Assembly (NCBI GenBank): GCA_016711215.1
Contig: JADJTL010000002.1
Location: 62,001-126,000, forward strand
DNA length: 64,000 nt
From: Pseudomonadota bacterium
GTDB taxonomy: Bacteria; Myxococcota_A; Polyangia; GCA-2747355
Direction of reading: 5' to 3'
In this document: piece after piece, positions 8,476 through 18,638 of the stretch
Position numbering within the stretch: position 1 is the first letter of the stretch
How the letters are laid out: each line of letters starts with the position of its first letter
Position numbers and translations under genes: made by a program
The notes under the pieces: model-generated
Seen by the model: only the letters and a program-made list of their open reading frames with translations
Told to the model about the DNA's origin: nothing
Databases searched by the model: none

Positions 8476-9713
8476 CCTGGTGCTGTCGGCACGTGGCCCG
8501 GCCGCAGCTCCGGGTGCTCGCGCTCGAGCTGCTGGTAATAGTCGATGATGCGACGCACGTAGCGCCGCTTCTCCTGATAGCTCCCCGGGAAGAAGCTGCG
8601 CTTGAAGCCATAGATCACGCAGCGCTTGAGCTCGTGCGGCTTGAGGACGAGGTGGCGCATCGCGCGCTCGATCTCACGCGAGACGGTCGTATTGGAGACG
8701 GTGCGGTTGTCGGTGCAGATCGTCGTCGAGAGGCGCGCCTCGGTCATCAGGCGAAAGGGATGGTGCGCCAGATTGCGCAGCCGCGGATTGGTCTGCATGT
8801 TCGAAGTTAGACAGATCTCGATCGTGATGCGCCGGTCGGCGATGTACTGGGCCAGGTCGCGCACGTAGCGCTCGCGGTCCTCGATCTCCGGATCGCTGAT
8901 CGTCGCCGTGTCCATCAGGAACGTGCCGTGGCCGAGGCGGTCGGCGTGGAGGTCGGTGATCGCCTGGAAGATGCTCTCGGGGCCGTAGGCCTCACCAGCG
9001 TGCACGGTCTTCATCAGGAAGTACTTATGCGCATATTGATAGGCGGCGATGTGATCCTCGGCCGGATAGCCGACCTCAGGGCCGGCCAGGTCGAAGCCGG
9101 TGATCGGGATGCGGTACTCGTCGCGGATCCGCACCGCCGCCTGCGCCAGCTCGAGCGAGGCCAGCGCAAAGACGCGGCGCGGCTCAGAGAAGCCATGCAC
9201 ATTGAGCATGTTGTCGAAGTACTCGCTCTGCCCGCGACCAAAGTAGCGCATCGCGCAGACGACGATCGCGTACTCGAAGGGCGGCTCGAGGCCATCGACG
9301 ACGGGACGCCGCGCGTTGAATTGTTCCTTGGCGTGCTTGAGTCCGCGATTCACTGACTTGAGCACGTTCTCCATGCTCAGGTGAGCATGCACATGGAGCT
9401 GCGGCGCGAAGCGGACCTCCACATAGCGGACGCCCTCGGCCTGATTATCGAGCGCCAGCTCGTAGGCCGCGCGCTCCAGCGCCAGCTCGCTCTGGAGCAC
9501 CGCCACGGTGTAGCCGAAGCCCTGCAGATACTCTTCCAGGCTCTGGTACTCGTCCTTGAAGACCGTCTGACGCAGGCCCTCGACGCTGTCGGCCGGCAGC
9601 TCGATGCGATACTCGCGAGCCAGCTCGAGCAGCGTCTCGATGCGGACCGAACCATCGAGGTGCACATGCAGGTCGGACTTCGGGAGCTTCTCGATCACCT
9701 CGCTCGGGATCAC
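8472..9713 (-). CDS. Adenosine deaminase family protein
   Basis: The start is GTG at 9713, with AGGAG a few bases upstream. It places SDLHVHLDGS (the metal-binding HxH) near the N-terminus, as in the family. Other signatures are HAGEAYG (catalytic Glu region), the DRLGHGT strand and a CTDNR metal-ligand Asp. Members hydrolyse adenosine or related aminopurines to inosine and ammonia. The protein is about 413 residues, longer than E. coli Add. It has family-specific differences (TDNRTVSNTT rather than the usual TDDP), so the substrate may not be adenosine itself. It is the first gene of a two-gene operon with the SDR. Confidence 0.88.
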   Translation of the reverse strand: MIPSEVIEKLPKSDLHVHLDGSVRIETLLELAREYRIELPADSVEGLRQTVFKDEYQSLEEYLQGFGYTVAVLQSELALERAAYELALDNQAEGVRYVEVRFAPQLHVHAHLSMENVLKSVNRGLKHAKEQFNARRPVVDGLEPPFEYAIVVCAMRYFGRGQSEYFDNMLNVHGFSEPRRVFALASLELAQAAVRIRDEYRIPITGFDLAGPEVGYPAEDHIAAYQYAHKYFLMKTVHAGEAYGPESIFQAITDLHADRLGHGTFLMDTATISDPEIEDRERYVRDLAQYIADRRITIEICLTSNMQTNPRLRNLAHHPFRLMTEARLSTTICTDNRTVSNTTVSREIERAMRHLVLKPHELKRCVIYGFKRSFFPGSYQEKRRYVRRIIDYYQQLEREHPELRPGHVPTAPG

Positions 9714-9785
9714 GGCGGCTCCTGCTGCGTCGGGACGATCGCGTTGACGTGCGCGGATCGTAGCCCCATGCCCTCGCCTTGTCAC

Positions 9786-9825
9786 GGCCGCAGCCGCAAC
9801 AGGCCGCAGCCGCAACAGGCCGCAG
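9786..9825. repeat. 16-bp direct repeats upstream of the sigma factor
   Basis: Two perfect tandem copies of ggccgcagccgcaaca (9786-9801, 9802-9817) and an 8-base partial third lie in the divergent region between the deaminase and the sigma factor. They may be a simple repeat or a binding site for a regulator. Confidence 0.6.
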
Positions 9826-9889
9826 GCGCGCCCGGCCGGCGCCGCGCCCGCTGCCGCGCCGGAACTGGCGCCAACGCGACGGATCACCG

Positions 9890-11728
9890 ATGATGGACGG
9901 CACTGAGTCGGCAATGGCAATCCGAGGCAAATCACCCCGATCCCCCGGTTCGACCGGCCAGGGCAGCGGACGCGAGCCGTCGCCCAGCCGCTCGAGCGTC
10001 GGCCCGTTGAGCGCCGTGCCCACAGTGATTGGCGAGCTCGACGACGTCGAAGATCGAGACCACGAGGCCGAGGACGCGCCCTTCGAGGATGCGCCCGAGG
10101 AGGAGGCCTTCGCGGCGCTCGAGCGGCCCACGCCGGCCCCGGAGAACGCGCTGGACGCCTCCAGCGGGCTCGACCCTGTGACGATGTACATGCGACAGCT
10201 CAAGGCTGTCCCGCTGCTGACGCGGGAGGCCGAGGTGGAGGCTGCCCAGCGGCTGGAGGCCGCGCGCCGCGATCTGCTCGGTGCTGCCTTGGAGACGGCG
10301 GTGCTGGTCGACGAGCTGAAGCAGCTCGCCAGTCGGCTGCGCAGCGGCGGGAGCCGCCGGCGGGGGCGCGCCAAGCCCCTCGAGGCGCTCGAGGAGCCGA
10401 GCGAAGAGAGCGGCGAGCCGGCAGAGCACCGCGAACGGCTGCTGGGCATCATCGACGAGCTGGCGCCGCTCGACCACCGCCACCACGATCTGCAGCTCGA
10501 GCACGCCCGCCTGCCCCTCGACGACACGACGCGCCGACAGGCGCTCGAGGCGGCGCTGGTGGCGCTTCGCCAACAGATGCTCGACCGGATCATGACCATC
10601 GAGCTGCCCGAGGCGGTGTGGACCAACGTCACGCGGCGCATCTCGGCGCTGGTGCACCGCGTCCGGCTGGCGCGCGAGGACATCAAGCGCATCGAGGGAC
10701 GCGCGCAGCTCACGGTCGCTCAGCTACGCAAGCTGCTGCGCGAGCGCCGGCGCAATCCGGCCGCGATCGGGCTGCACGCGATCGCCACGGCCGAGCTGCC
10801 CCTGCAGTCGCTGGCGACCCGCGAGTTCATGGTCGGACACGAGGTCACGGACGCCGAGCTGCAGATCTTCGCGCAGCGGCTGCGCAATGCCCAACGCCGC
10901 CTGCGGGCGGTAGAGAAGCGCGCACGACTCGATGGACCACGCCTGATCACGGTCCAGCGCCAGATGGTCGACGCCGAGCGCCGGGCGCAGCGCGCCAAGG
11001 ACGGCCTGGTGCTGGCCAACCAGCGCCTGGTGGTCCATGTCGCCGGCCGCTACGCCAATCGCGGGCTCGCCTTCCTCGAGCTGGTGCAGGAGGGCAACCT
11101 GGGCCTGATGCGAGCCGTCGAGAAGTTCGACTGGCGACGCGGCTACAAGTTCTCGACCTACGGCACCTGGTGGATTCGCCACGCTATCTCGCGCGCGATC
11201 GCCAACCAGACGCGAACGATCCGCCTGCCGGTCCATATCCGCGACGCGATTCGCAAGCTGCTGCGCGAGAGCCAACGGCTCGTCCTCGAGACCGGTCGCG
11301 AGCCGACGATGGAGGAGCTGGCGGAGCGCCTGGACCTGGCCTTGCCGCGGGTCGTCGAGATCATGGAGGCCTCGCGCAAGACGCTGCGCTGGGAGCTACC
11401 TGTTGGCGAGGAGGGCGAGTCGGAGCTCGGCAGCCTGCTGGCGGATAGCGACGCGCCCTCTCCCTTCGACGAGGTCAGCGACCGCACCGAGTGGCAGCAG
11501 CTGATCGCCGGGCTCGATCGCCTGCGTGACCGCGAACGCGACGTGCTATCGCGGCGCTTCGGCCTCGGCGGCAAGGAAGCCCAGACCCTCGAGGAGGTCG
11601 GCCGCGATCTCGGCATCACCCGCGAGCGCGTGCGACAGCTCCAGGTCCGCGCCCTGCGGCGGCTGCGGTCCGCCGTGCTCGGCCATGCGCCATTGTTGGA
11701 GGGCGCAGAGGGCGAGGAGGACGGGTGA
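9890..11728 (+). CDS. RpoD-family (sigma-70) RNA polymerase sigma factor
   Basis: The protein is about 612 residues from the ATG at 9890. Region 1.2 is clear (DPVTMYMRQL...VPLLTREAE, about residue 93), followed by a long charged non-conserved region. Region 2 has NQRLVVHVAGRYANRGL and RRGYKFSTYGTWWIRHA (about 375-430), region 3 follows, and region 4 is ERDVLSRRFGLGG...TRERVRQLQVRAL at the end. Region 1.1 is not evident; the N-terminus is an acidic low-complexity segment. It can be a primary or group 2 sigma factor. Substitutions in region 2.1 (VVHVAGRY where primary factors have VVSIAKKY) lean towards a second RpoD-like factor. The start could also be 9914. Confidence 0.92.
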   Translation: MMDGTESAMAIRGKSPRSPGSTGQGSGREPSPSRSSVGPLSAVPTVIGELDDVEDRDHEAEDAPFEDAPEEEAFAALERPTPAPENALDASSGLDPVTMYMRQLKAVPLLTREAEVEAAQRLEAARRDLLGAALETAVLVDELKQLASRLRSGGSRRRGRAKPLEALEEPSEESGEPAEHRERLLGIIDELAPLDHRHHDLQLEHARLPLDDTTRRQALEAALVALRQQMLDRIMTIELPEAVWTNVTRRISALVHRVRLAREDIKRIEGRAQLTVAQLRKLLRERRRNPAAIGLHAIATAELPLQSLATREFMVGHEVTDAELQIFAQRLRNAQRRLRAVEKRARLDGPRLITVQRQMVDAERRAQRAKDGLVLANQRLVVHVAGRYANRGLAFLELVQEGNLGLMRAVEKFDWRRGYKFSTYGTWWIRHAISRAIANQTRTIRLPVHIRDAIRKLLRESQRLVLETGREPTMEELAERLDLALPRVVEIMEASRKTLRWELPVGEEGESELGSLLADSDAPSPFDEVSDRTEWQQLIAGLDRLRDRERDVLSRRFGLGGKEAQTLEEVGRDLGITRERVRQLQVRALRRLRSAVLGHAPLLEGAEGEEDG

Positions 11729-11757
11729 GCACGAGGGCGAGGGCGGCGCTGCGCTGC

Positions 11758-12135
11758 TCAGGCGACGAACGCTGATTCCCACTGCGGCTGCACCCGCGCC
11801 GTGGCGCGCTGACGGCGCTCTTCGACGAAGTGGGTCAACTCGCGCTGGGCCTTGTCGAAGGCAACGCCCACCGCACGCGCCATGCTGACCTGGCGGTGAT
11901 CTTCCGGCGGCTGCCGACTGGCCACCACTTCAGCGCCGGGCAGCTCGACGGCGACGCGCACATGGTACTGCCGCCCTTTCTGTTGATGACGGTGCGGCAC
12001 CTCGACCAGCACCTGAACGCCGACGATACGATCCGACAATCGGGCGAGCTTCTCCACCCGACGCTCGATCAGCTGCTCCACGCGCGGCCCGGGCCGCGTC
12101 TCGCGATAGGTCACTTGAACCGGTACGTTGGCCAA
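11758..12135 (-). CDS. hpf: Ribosome hibernation-promoting factor (HPF/RaiA family)
   Basis: The start is TTG at 12135, preceded by a near-perfect AAGGAGGT five bases upstream; longer frames lack this. The 125-residue product begins MANVPVQVTYRETRP and has the S30EA/HPF core: conserved RVEKLARLSDRI, VEVPHRHQQKGRQYHVRV and an amphipathic C-terminal helix (AFDKAQRELTHFVE). HPF binds the 30S decoding region in slow growth and stabilises inactive ribosomes. Only the short form is present, with no dimerisation domain. It is convergent with the sigma factor gene, 29 bases apart. Confidence 0.9.
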   Translation of the reverse strand: MANVPVQVTYRETRPGPRVEQLIERRVEKLARLSDRIVGVQVLVEVPHRHQQKGRQYHVRVAVELPGAEVVASRQPPEDHRQVSMARAVGVAFDKAQRELTHFVEERRQRATARVQPQWESAFVA

Positions 12136-12738
12136 TGCGCACCTCCTTGTGCCGTCCATTCCTGTTTCCACCCGCTCGCCAACCCCGCGAAGCCGATAAC
12201 CCGATCGGCAGCTTGGCCGGCCAACGGCGCCATCCAGTGGCGACGCTGGTGAGCAAGAGGCGTTCCGTTTCGGTGCCGCGCCGACGGTGGCGCTCTGCAA
12301 GACCTGAAGACCCTCGATTTCAGACGCGGATCCCTCAGCGACCGGCGTCGCGGCGCTGGGCCCTCGTCGGCACTTGTCTGCCTCAGCCCGCTGCCGAGAC
12401 CGACAAGCGTGTCGTTCTGCGCCACCGTAGGTTCGTCACGCACGCACACGCTGCGCCCACTGGCCCCTGGCCGGCAACGGTAGCCTGCGGATTTCACCGC
12501 GCTTCCAGCCAGTCTCTGCGCGAGAGCAGGGCCTCGTGGGGCAGCCTGCCCTGGGGTGGCCGGATGACCCGGAAACAGACTGAAGGGCCAAGAGCTCGGG
12601 CCGCAGCTCGTTTCGAAGCTCGTTTCGCAGCGGGTGCCGCAGCGGGTGCCGCAGTGGGGGCCGCAGTGGGTGCCGCAGTCGACCGCCGCCAAATCGCCGT
12701 GCTACGTTCGGCGCAAGCTCGCCGCAGAGGAGGTTCGC
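12136..12738. other. Divergent intergenic region, hpf to histidine kinase
   Basis: About 600 bases lie between the hpf ribosome binding site and the leader of the histidine kinase. I see no convincing gene. It holds the 12-bp repeats at 12627-12678 and presumably promoters for both genes, which I could not assign. Open frames here look like repeat-driven or shadow frames. Confidence 0.5.
12627..12678. repeat. 12-bp tandem repeat, four copies
   Basis: Units gcagcgggtgcc, gcagcgggtgcc, gcagtgggggcc and gcagtgggtgcc are followed by a partial copy. They lie about 60 bases upstream of the ribosome binding site that precedes the histidine kinase leader, so copy number could change promoter spacing. 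Confidence 0.75.
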
Positions 12739-12792
12739 ATGCCGAACGCATGGCCCGCGGCAGGCCCGCTTGCCGAGAGCAGCGGCAGATGA
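12739..12792 (+). CDS. Possible 17-codon leader peptide
   Basis: The strongest ribosome binding site in this region (AGAGGAGG, 12726-12733) is five bases from the ATG at 12739. That frame encodes only 17 residues (MPNAWPAAGPLAESSGR). Its TGA overlaps the ATG of the histidine kinase gene (ATGA, 12789-12792). This is the arrangement of a translationally coupled leader. It may instead be chance, with the kinase starting at 12750 in its own frame. Confidence 0.4.
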   Translation: MPNAWPAAGPLAESSGR

Positions 12793-14252
12793 AGATCCGT
12801 CGCAGCCCGGACGCCGAGACTCGCACCCGCCGCCCGGCCGTCGCCGGTGTGCTGCGACCGCGCCAACGCGCGATATGGCGCCGGGAGCTCGTGCAGCAGG
12901 GCTGCCTGGTCGAGCTGGCGCGCGCGGCGCTTGAAGGACTCGAGCTGCAGCCGCTGCTCCACGAGGCGAGCCAGCGCTTTGCCGTCGGGCTCGGGGTGGA
13001 TCTGGCGGGGATCTGGACGCTCGACGACAGCGCCCACGAGCTCGTCCTCACCGCGGCTACCGGCTGGCCCGATGCGGCGGTCGGCAGCCACCGCATTCCG
13101 CTTTCGAGCGGCTCGCACCTGGCGCTGGCGGCGGCCTGCGCCACGCCCCATGCGCTGGCGGCCGAGGACCTCGCCGCGAGCGTGGAGGCCGGCGACACCG
13201 CCCTGCTGGTCGAGCCCGGCGCGCGCAGCGCCGTGGCCGTGGTGATCCACCAGCGCGGCAAGCCCTTCGGATTGCTGGCAGCGCACAGCCGGCGGCGCCG
13301 CCGCTTCCCCGAGGCCGAGCTGCGCTTCGCCGAGACGACGGCAGAGTTGATCGGCGTCGCGCTCGGCTGGCGCCACCGGCAGGACGCCCTGCGGGATTGG
13401 CAGCGCAGCCTCCTCGGCGGCGTCGTCAGCGACCTCGTCGAGCGGCGCGCGATGGCCGCGGCGCTCGCGCGAGCGGAGGCGCGCAACCGAGCGCTGCAGC
13501 AAGCCCACGACGAGCTGGAGCGAGTCGCCGTCGCCGGTGAGCTCGCGGGCATCATGGCCCACGAGGTTCGCACCCCCCTCAACGCGCTGTCGATCAACGC
13601 CCAGCTCGCCGAACGCGCGCTGCGACGGGGGGGCGTCGACGAGACCGGTCGCGCGCTCGAGCTGCTGGGCACGCTGCGCGGCGAGATCGAGCGCATCAAC
13701 GGCTTGCTGCACGAGTACCTGCAGGTCTTGCGGCGGCCGGCAGGACATCCGCCACGGCGCTTCTCGCTGCCGCAGGCGCTGCGTGACGCGCTGCGCTTCG
13801 TCGAGCCCAAGGCCCGCGATTGCCAGGTCAAGCTCGAGCTGACGCTGGCGGCGGACGTCGAGGAGCTGTTGGGGGATGAGGCGCGGCTGCGCCAGGTCTT
13901 GCTCAACATCGTGCTCAACGCGATCCAGGCGATGCCGCGCGGCGGCACAGTCGAGCTGAGCACCGCGCGCGTCGGGGATCACGCGCAGCTCATCATTCGC
14001 GACACCGGCCCGGGGATCGGCTCGGAGGCGATCAAGCGCATCTTCCAGCCCTTCGTCACCACCAAGGATCAGGGCACAGGCCTCGGCCTGGCGATCTGCA
14101 GTCGTCTGGTGCGAGAAATGGGCGGTACAATCGTCGTCGCCTCGCCGCCGGGAGAGGGGGCCTGCTTCGAGATCCGGCTGCCGCTCGACGGTCCGCCGGC
14201 AGCCGCGGGCGCCGGCCGCCAGCAACCCGACGGCATGACCGCGGAAGATTGA
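12789..14252 (+). CDS. GAF-domain sensor histidine kinase
   Basis: A 487-residue soluble kinase with no membrane segment. Residues of about 40-195 form a GAF domain (LHEASQRFAVGLGVDLAGIWTL ... GKPFGLLAAHS). A helical linker leads to the dimerisation domain with phospho-acceptor His at about 258 in AHEVRTPLN. The ATPase domain has the N box (LLNIVLNAIQAM), G1 (DTGPGIG), F box (FQPFVTTK) and G2 (GTGLGLAI). It probably senses a small ligand or redox cue in the cytoplasm. No response regulator is adjacent; a CBS protein and a cytidylate-kinase-like gene follow on the same strand, 22 bases downstream. Confidence 0.92.
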   Translation: MKIRRSPDAETRTRRPAVAGVLRPRQRAIWRRELVQQGCLVELARAALEGLELQPLLHEASQRFAVGLGVDLAGIWTLDDSAHELVLTAATGWPDAAVGSHRIPLSSGSHLALAAACATPHALAAEDLAASVEAGDTALLVEPGARSAVAVVIHQRGKPFGLLAAHSRRRRRFPEAELRFAETTAELIGVALGWRHRQDALRDWQRSLLGGVVSDLVERRAMAAALARAEARNRALQQAHDELERVAVAGELAGIMAHEVRTPLNALSINAQLAERALRRGGVDETGRALELLGTLRGEIERINGLLHEYLQVLRRPAGHPPRRFSLPQALRDALRFVEPKARDCQVKLELTLAADVEELLGDEARLRQVLLNIVLNAIQAMPRGGTVELSTARVGDHAQLIIRDTGPGIGSEAIKRIFQPFVTTKDQGTGLGLAICSRLVREMGGTIVVASPPGEGACFEIRLPLDGPPAAAGAGRQQPDGMTAED

Positions 14253-14274
14253 GCACCACCGAGGGGGCGCAGAC

Positions 14275-14835
14275 ATGGCAGAGCGAACGAGCAATCCGGG
14301 CGGCGCGCCCGAGGTCGTCGCGGCCACAGCGGAGGCGACGGTCTATGCGCGGATCCGGCGGGCGGCGGGCCAGCGCGTCGCGGAGATCATGACCACCGAG
14401 GTCGTCACCATCGACGCCGCGACCGACCTCGCGCGGGCGGACGCACTGATGCGACTGGGTCGCTTTCGGCACCTACCCGTCGTCCAGGACGGACACCTCG
14501 TCGGCCTGGTCACGCATCGCGACCTGCTGCGCACGATGGCTGACGCCTTCCGCGACTTCGCCGGCCCCGAGCGCGCCTGGCTCGGGGCGCACCGTGTGGC
14601 ACAATCGCTGCGTGCCGAGCAGATCATGGCCCGCACCGTCTTGACGATCCATCCCGACGCAACGGTGTTGCAGGCGGCCCACCTTTTGCGGCACAACAAG
14701 TTCGGTTGTTTGCCGGTGCTGGCCGATGGTCGACTGCTTGGTATCGTCACCGAGGCGGATTTCCTCGGCCTGGCGATCACGGCCCTCGGCGAAGCGCCCG
14801 CGGACGAACCCACGGAGGCCTCGTATGCACGTTGA
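14275..14835 (+). CDS. CBS-domain pair protein
   Basis: This 186-residue protein is essentially two CBS motifs: VAEIMTTEVVTIDAATDL...RHLPVVQDGHLVGLVTHRDLL, and EQIMARTVLTIHPDATV...GCLPVLADGRLLGIVTEADFL. Such stand-alone CBS pairs bind adenine nucleotides and act as energy sensors or regulators. Its end overlaps the start of the cytidylate-kinase-like gene by 11 bases, so the two are very likely co-translated and perhaps work together on nucleotide sensing. Confidence 0.9.
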   Translation: MAERTSNPGGAPEVVAATAEATVYARIRRAAGQRVAEIMTTEVVTIDAATDLARADALMRLGRFRHLPVVQDGHLVGLVTHRDLLRTMADAFRDFAGPERAWLGAHRVAQSLRAEQIMARTVLTIHPDATVLQAAHLLRHNKFGCLPVLADGRLLGIVTEADFLGLAITALGEAPADEPTEASYAR

Positions 14836-15499
14836 ACAGCTCGTTCTGCGGCGCGTGATGCAGTGGGAGGAGCAGGCGAAGCGCGAGCCACACCTGGGCG
14901 CCGTCGCGCAGCAGCCGGTGATCACGATCTCGCGTAGCTGCGCCGCGCGCGGACGCGAGGTGGGCCAACGGGTCGCGCAACGCCTGGGGCTCAATCTCTA
15001 CGATCGCGAGCTGGTCGAGCAGATCGCCGAGCATGCTCAGGTGCGCGAGAAGGTCGTTGAGTCGCTCGACGACCGGCTCCGCGATCGCATCTCGAACTGG
15101 GTCGGTGAGCAATTCGAGCGCTGTCACTTCAGCTATAGCGACTACCTGCGCAACCTCTCGCGCGTAGTGCTGACGATCGCCGAGCAGGAGCGCGCGGTGA
15201 TCGTCGGCCGGGGTGCGCATTTCATGTTGCGGCCCGAACGCACGCTGCGGGTGCGCCTCGACGCCCCGCTCGAGCGACGGATCGAGCATCTAATCGCGGA
15301 ACGCGGTATGAGCGAACGTGAGGCGCGCGCGGAGGTGCTGCGGGTCGACGCCGATCGCGCCGCCTTCGTGCGCCGCCACTTCGCCCAGGACGTCGCCGAC
15401 AGCAACCACTACGACCTGTTGCTCAACACCGCGGCGCTGGAGGAGGACCTCTGCGCCGACCTGGTGGCGGAGGCCTTCCGGCGCCGCTTCGGCGGCTGA
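14825..15499 (+). CDS. Cytidylate-kinase-like family protein
   Basis: The start at 14825 (MHVEQLVLRR) lies inside the end of the CBS gene. The 224-residue product contains VITISRSCAARGREVGQRVAQRLGLNLYDRELVEQIAEHA, the N-terminal P-loop region of the Cytidylate_kin2 family, then IVGRGAHFML and RVRLDAPLERRIEHL. These proteins resemble CMP kinase but their substrate is not established. The P-loop is atypical (S-C-A-A-R-G-R-E), as is usual for this family. It is probably a nucleotide-responsive partner of the overlapping CBS protein. Confidence 0.82.
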   Translation: MHVEQLVLRRVMQWEEQAKREPHLGAVAQQPVITISRSCAARGREVGQRVAQRLGLNLYDRELVEQIAEHAQVREKVVESLDDRLRDRISNWVGEQFERCHFSYSDYLRNLSRVVLTIAEQERAVIVGRGAHFMLRPERTLRVRLDAPLERRIEHLIAERGMSEREARAEVLRVDADRAAFVRRHFAQDVADSNHYDLLLNTAALEEDLCADLVAEAFRRRFGG

Positions 15500-15527
15500 G
15501 GGCCCGCCCCGGAGCCTGCGCTCAGCG

Positions 15528-15582
15528 AACTTCTACAGCGGCGAGCGTCCAAACCGGCAAACTTCTACAGCGGCAAACTTCT
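15528..15582. repeat. Spaced 15-bp direct repeats upstream of ettA
   Basis: The sequence aacttctacagcggc occurs at 15528-15542 and 15560-15574 (32-base period), with a partial third copy aacttct at 15576-15582. They lie 70-125 bases upstream of the ettA start and stand out as AT-richer than the surroundings. They could be a promoter-proximal binding site. Confidence 0.6.
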
Positions 15583-15653
15583 TAACCGATAGGCGCTTCC
15601 CTCGGGCAAGCAGCCCTTGCAGCGGGGCGCGCGTGGCGCGCCGAGGATGGCTC

Positions 15654-17336
<1,683 letters not shown>

Positions 17337-17381
17337 CGGTCCGCGCGCTGGAGGTGGCGGCGCGCACGCAGCGCGCTCAAC

Positions 17382-18506
17382 TCAAAGGCCCGCGCTGCCG
17401 CCGAGGGCGTCACAGCCGCCCGTGAAGCCCTTGGCGCTGAAGGGCACCGTGGCCTCACCGCTGAGGTTGCGGGACCGGGCCGCGATCGTCAGCGTATGCG
17501 CGCCGGCGCGCTTGGGGCTGCAGTAAGAGAGCGTGTAATAGCTGGCCGCCGCGCGCGCCAGCCGCTGCCCGATGGCGCGAAAGGCGCCCCCGAGCTGCTC
17601 CCCCTCCAGGGCCGTGGCGAAGCCATCGGGGCCCAGGGCGCTCAGCTCGGCGCTGTCGATCTCGTCGCCAAGGCCGATCGAGAAGAACGAGTAGCCGGGC
17701 GGCCGACGCCGCATCGTGGCGACCGCCTGGCTGGCCTGCGAGGCGGTGCTGAGCCCCGCACGATCGGTGCCGTCCGTGAAGAGCACCAGGAAGCCCGCGC
17801 TCTCGTCGGAGGTTGCCATTAGCTGCCGGCGCACATCGAGCACCTCTATCCCCTGCAGCACGGCGCCGTAGAGGTTGGTCGAGGCATCGACGACGTTATA
17901 ACCGCCGAGCCGGTCCACCGCCGCCCGCAAGCTGTCCTTGCTATAGGTGAAGTCCTGCCGACGCTGGAGCGTGGTGCGACCGTCGAACGAGTAGATCGCC
18001 GCCTCGCTCTCCTCGGGCAGCTCATTGATCAGGGCCTGCGCGGCATCCTGCAGCGCGTCGATATGGCCGACGACGCTGCCGCTGAGGTCGAGCAAGAGCG
18101 CGGTGAAGAAGTCGAACTGCCGCGGCGCGGGGACGAGCCGATGGTCGCTCTCGCTCGACGAGAGCGGCTGCCCATCCTCACTGATCGTGAAGTCGAGCTC
18201 GTCGAGGCCGTCGACGGGCTCACCGGCCGTGGTCAGCACCTGGAGCTTCAACACCACCCGGCTCGGGCTCTCGGTGATCGGCTTGCCCGAGAAGCGCACC
18301 ACCAGCCCACTGGCGGCGGCGCCGTCGCCCACGCCCCCGTCTACCGCCGCCGGCGGCAGCCCATGAAAGGGATTCTCGCCGCAGGCTGCCAGCACCAGCA
18401 GCGCGCCGAGCGCCGAGCGCCGGCGCGGCGCCTGGCAAGCCCAGTCGCCGGCAGGAACGCGTCGCGGGGAAAACGGAGCCAACCGCGCAACTCGGCGGGA
18501 CGTCAT
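17382..18506 (-). CDS. VWA-domain lipoprotein
   Basis: ATG at 18506 follows GAGGAG at six bases. A long basic N-terminus leads to the lipobox VLAAC (Cys 42). A short linker and a beta-rich segment (VVLKLQVLTTAGEPV...) precede a von Willebrand type A domain with the MIDAS motif DLSGS and later TDGTD. VWA domains bind partners through a divalent metal; here it would act in the periplasm or on the outer membrane. It lies 130 bases downstream of proA on the same strand and may be a separate unit. Partner unknown. Confidence 0.87.
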   Translation of the reverse strand: MTSRRVARLAPFSPRRVPAGDWACQAPRRRSALGALLVLAACGENPFHGLPPAAVDGGVGDGAAASGLVVRFSGKPITESPSRVVLKLQVLTTAGEPVDGLDELDFTISEDGQPLSSSESDHRLVPAPRQFDFFTALLLDLSGSVVGHIDALQDAAQALINELPEESEAAIYSFDGRTTLQRRQDFTYSKDSLRAAVDRLGGYNVVDASTNLYGAVLQGIEVLDVRRQLMATSDESAGFLVLFTDGTDRAGLSTASQASQAVATMRRRPPGYSFFSIGLGDEIDSAELSALGPDGFATALEGEQLGGAFRAIGQRLARAAASYYTLSYCSPKRAGAHTLTIAARSRNLSGEATVPFSAKGFTGGCDALGGSAGL

Positions 18507-18638
18507 GGCGATCTCCTCAACTGGGGCCCAAATCCGACGGCCCTGGCCCGACGCCAGGGGCGGGTGGAAGGACCAGCCAGGCCCCGCCCATGCAACTCGC
18601 GGGCCGATGCCTCGAGCGGCGCGCCGCGCTGCGCCAGC

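Noticed and set aside
9714..9935. N-terminal extension of adenosine deaminase
   Set aside because: It overlaps the divergent sigma factor start and 16-bp repeats; the GTG at 9713 has a proper ribosome binding site and family N-terminus.
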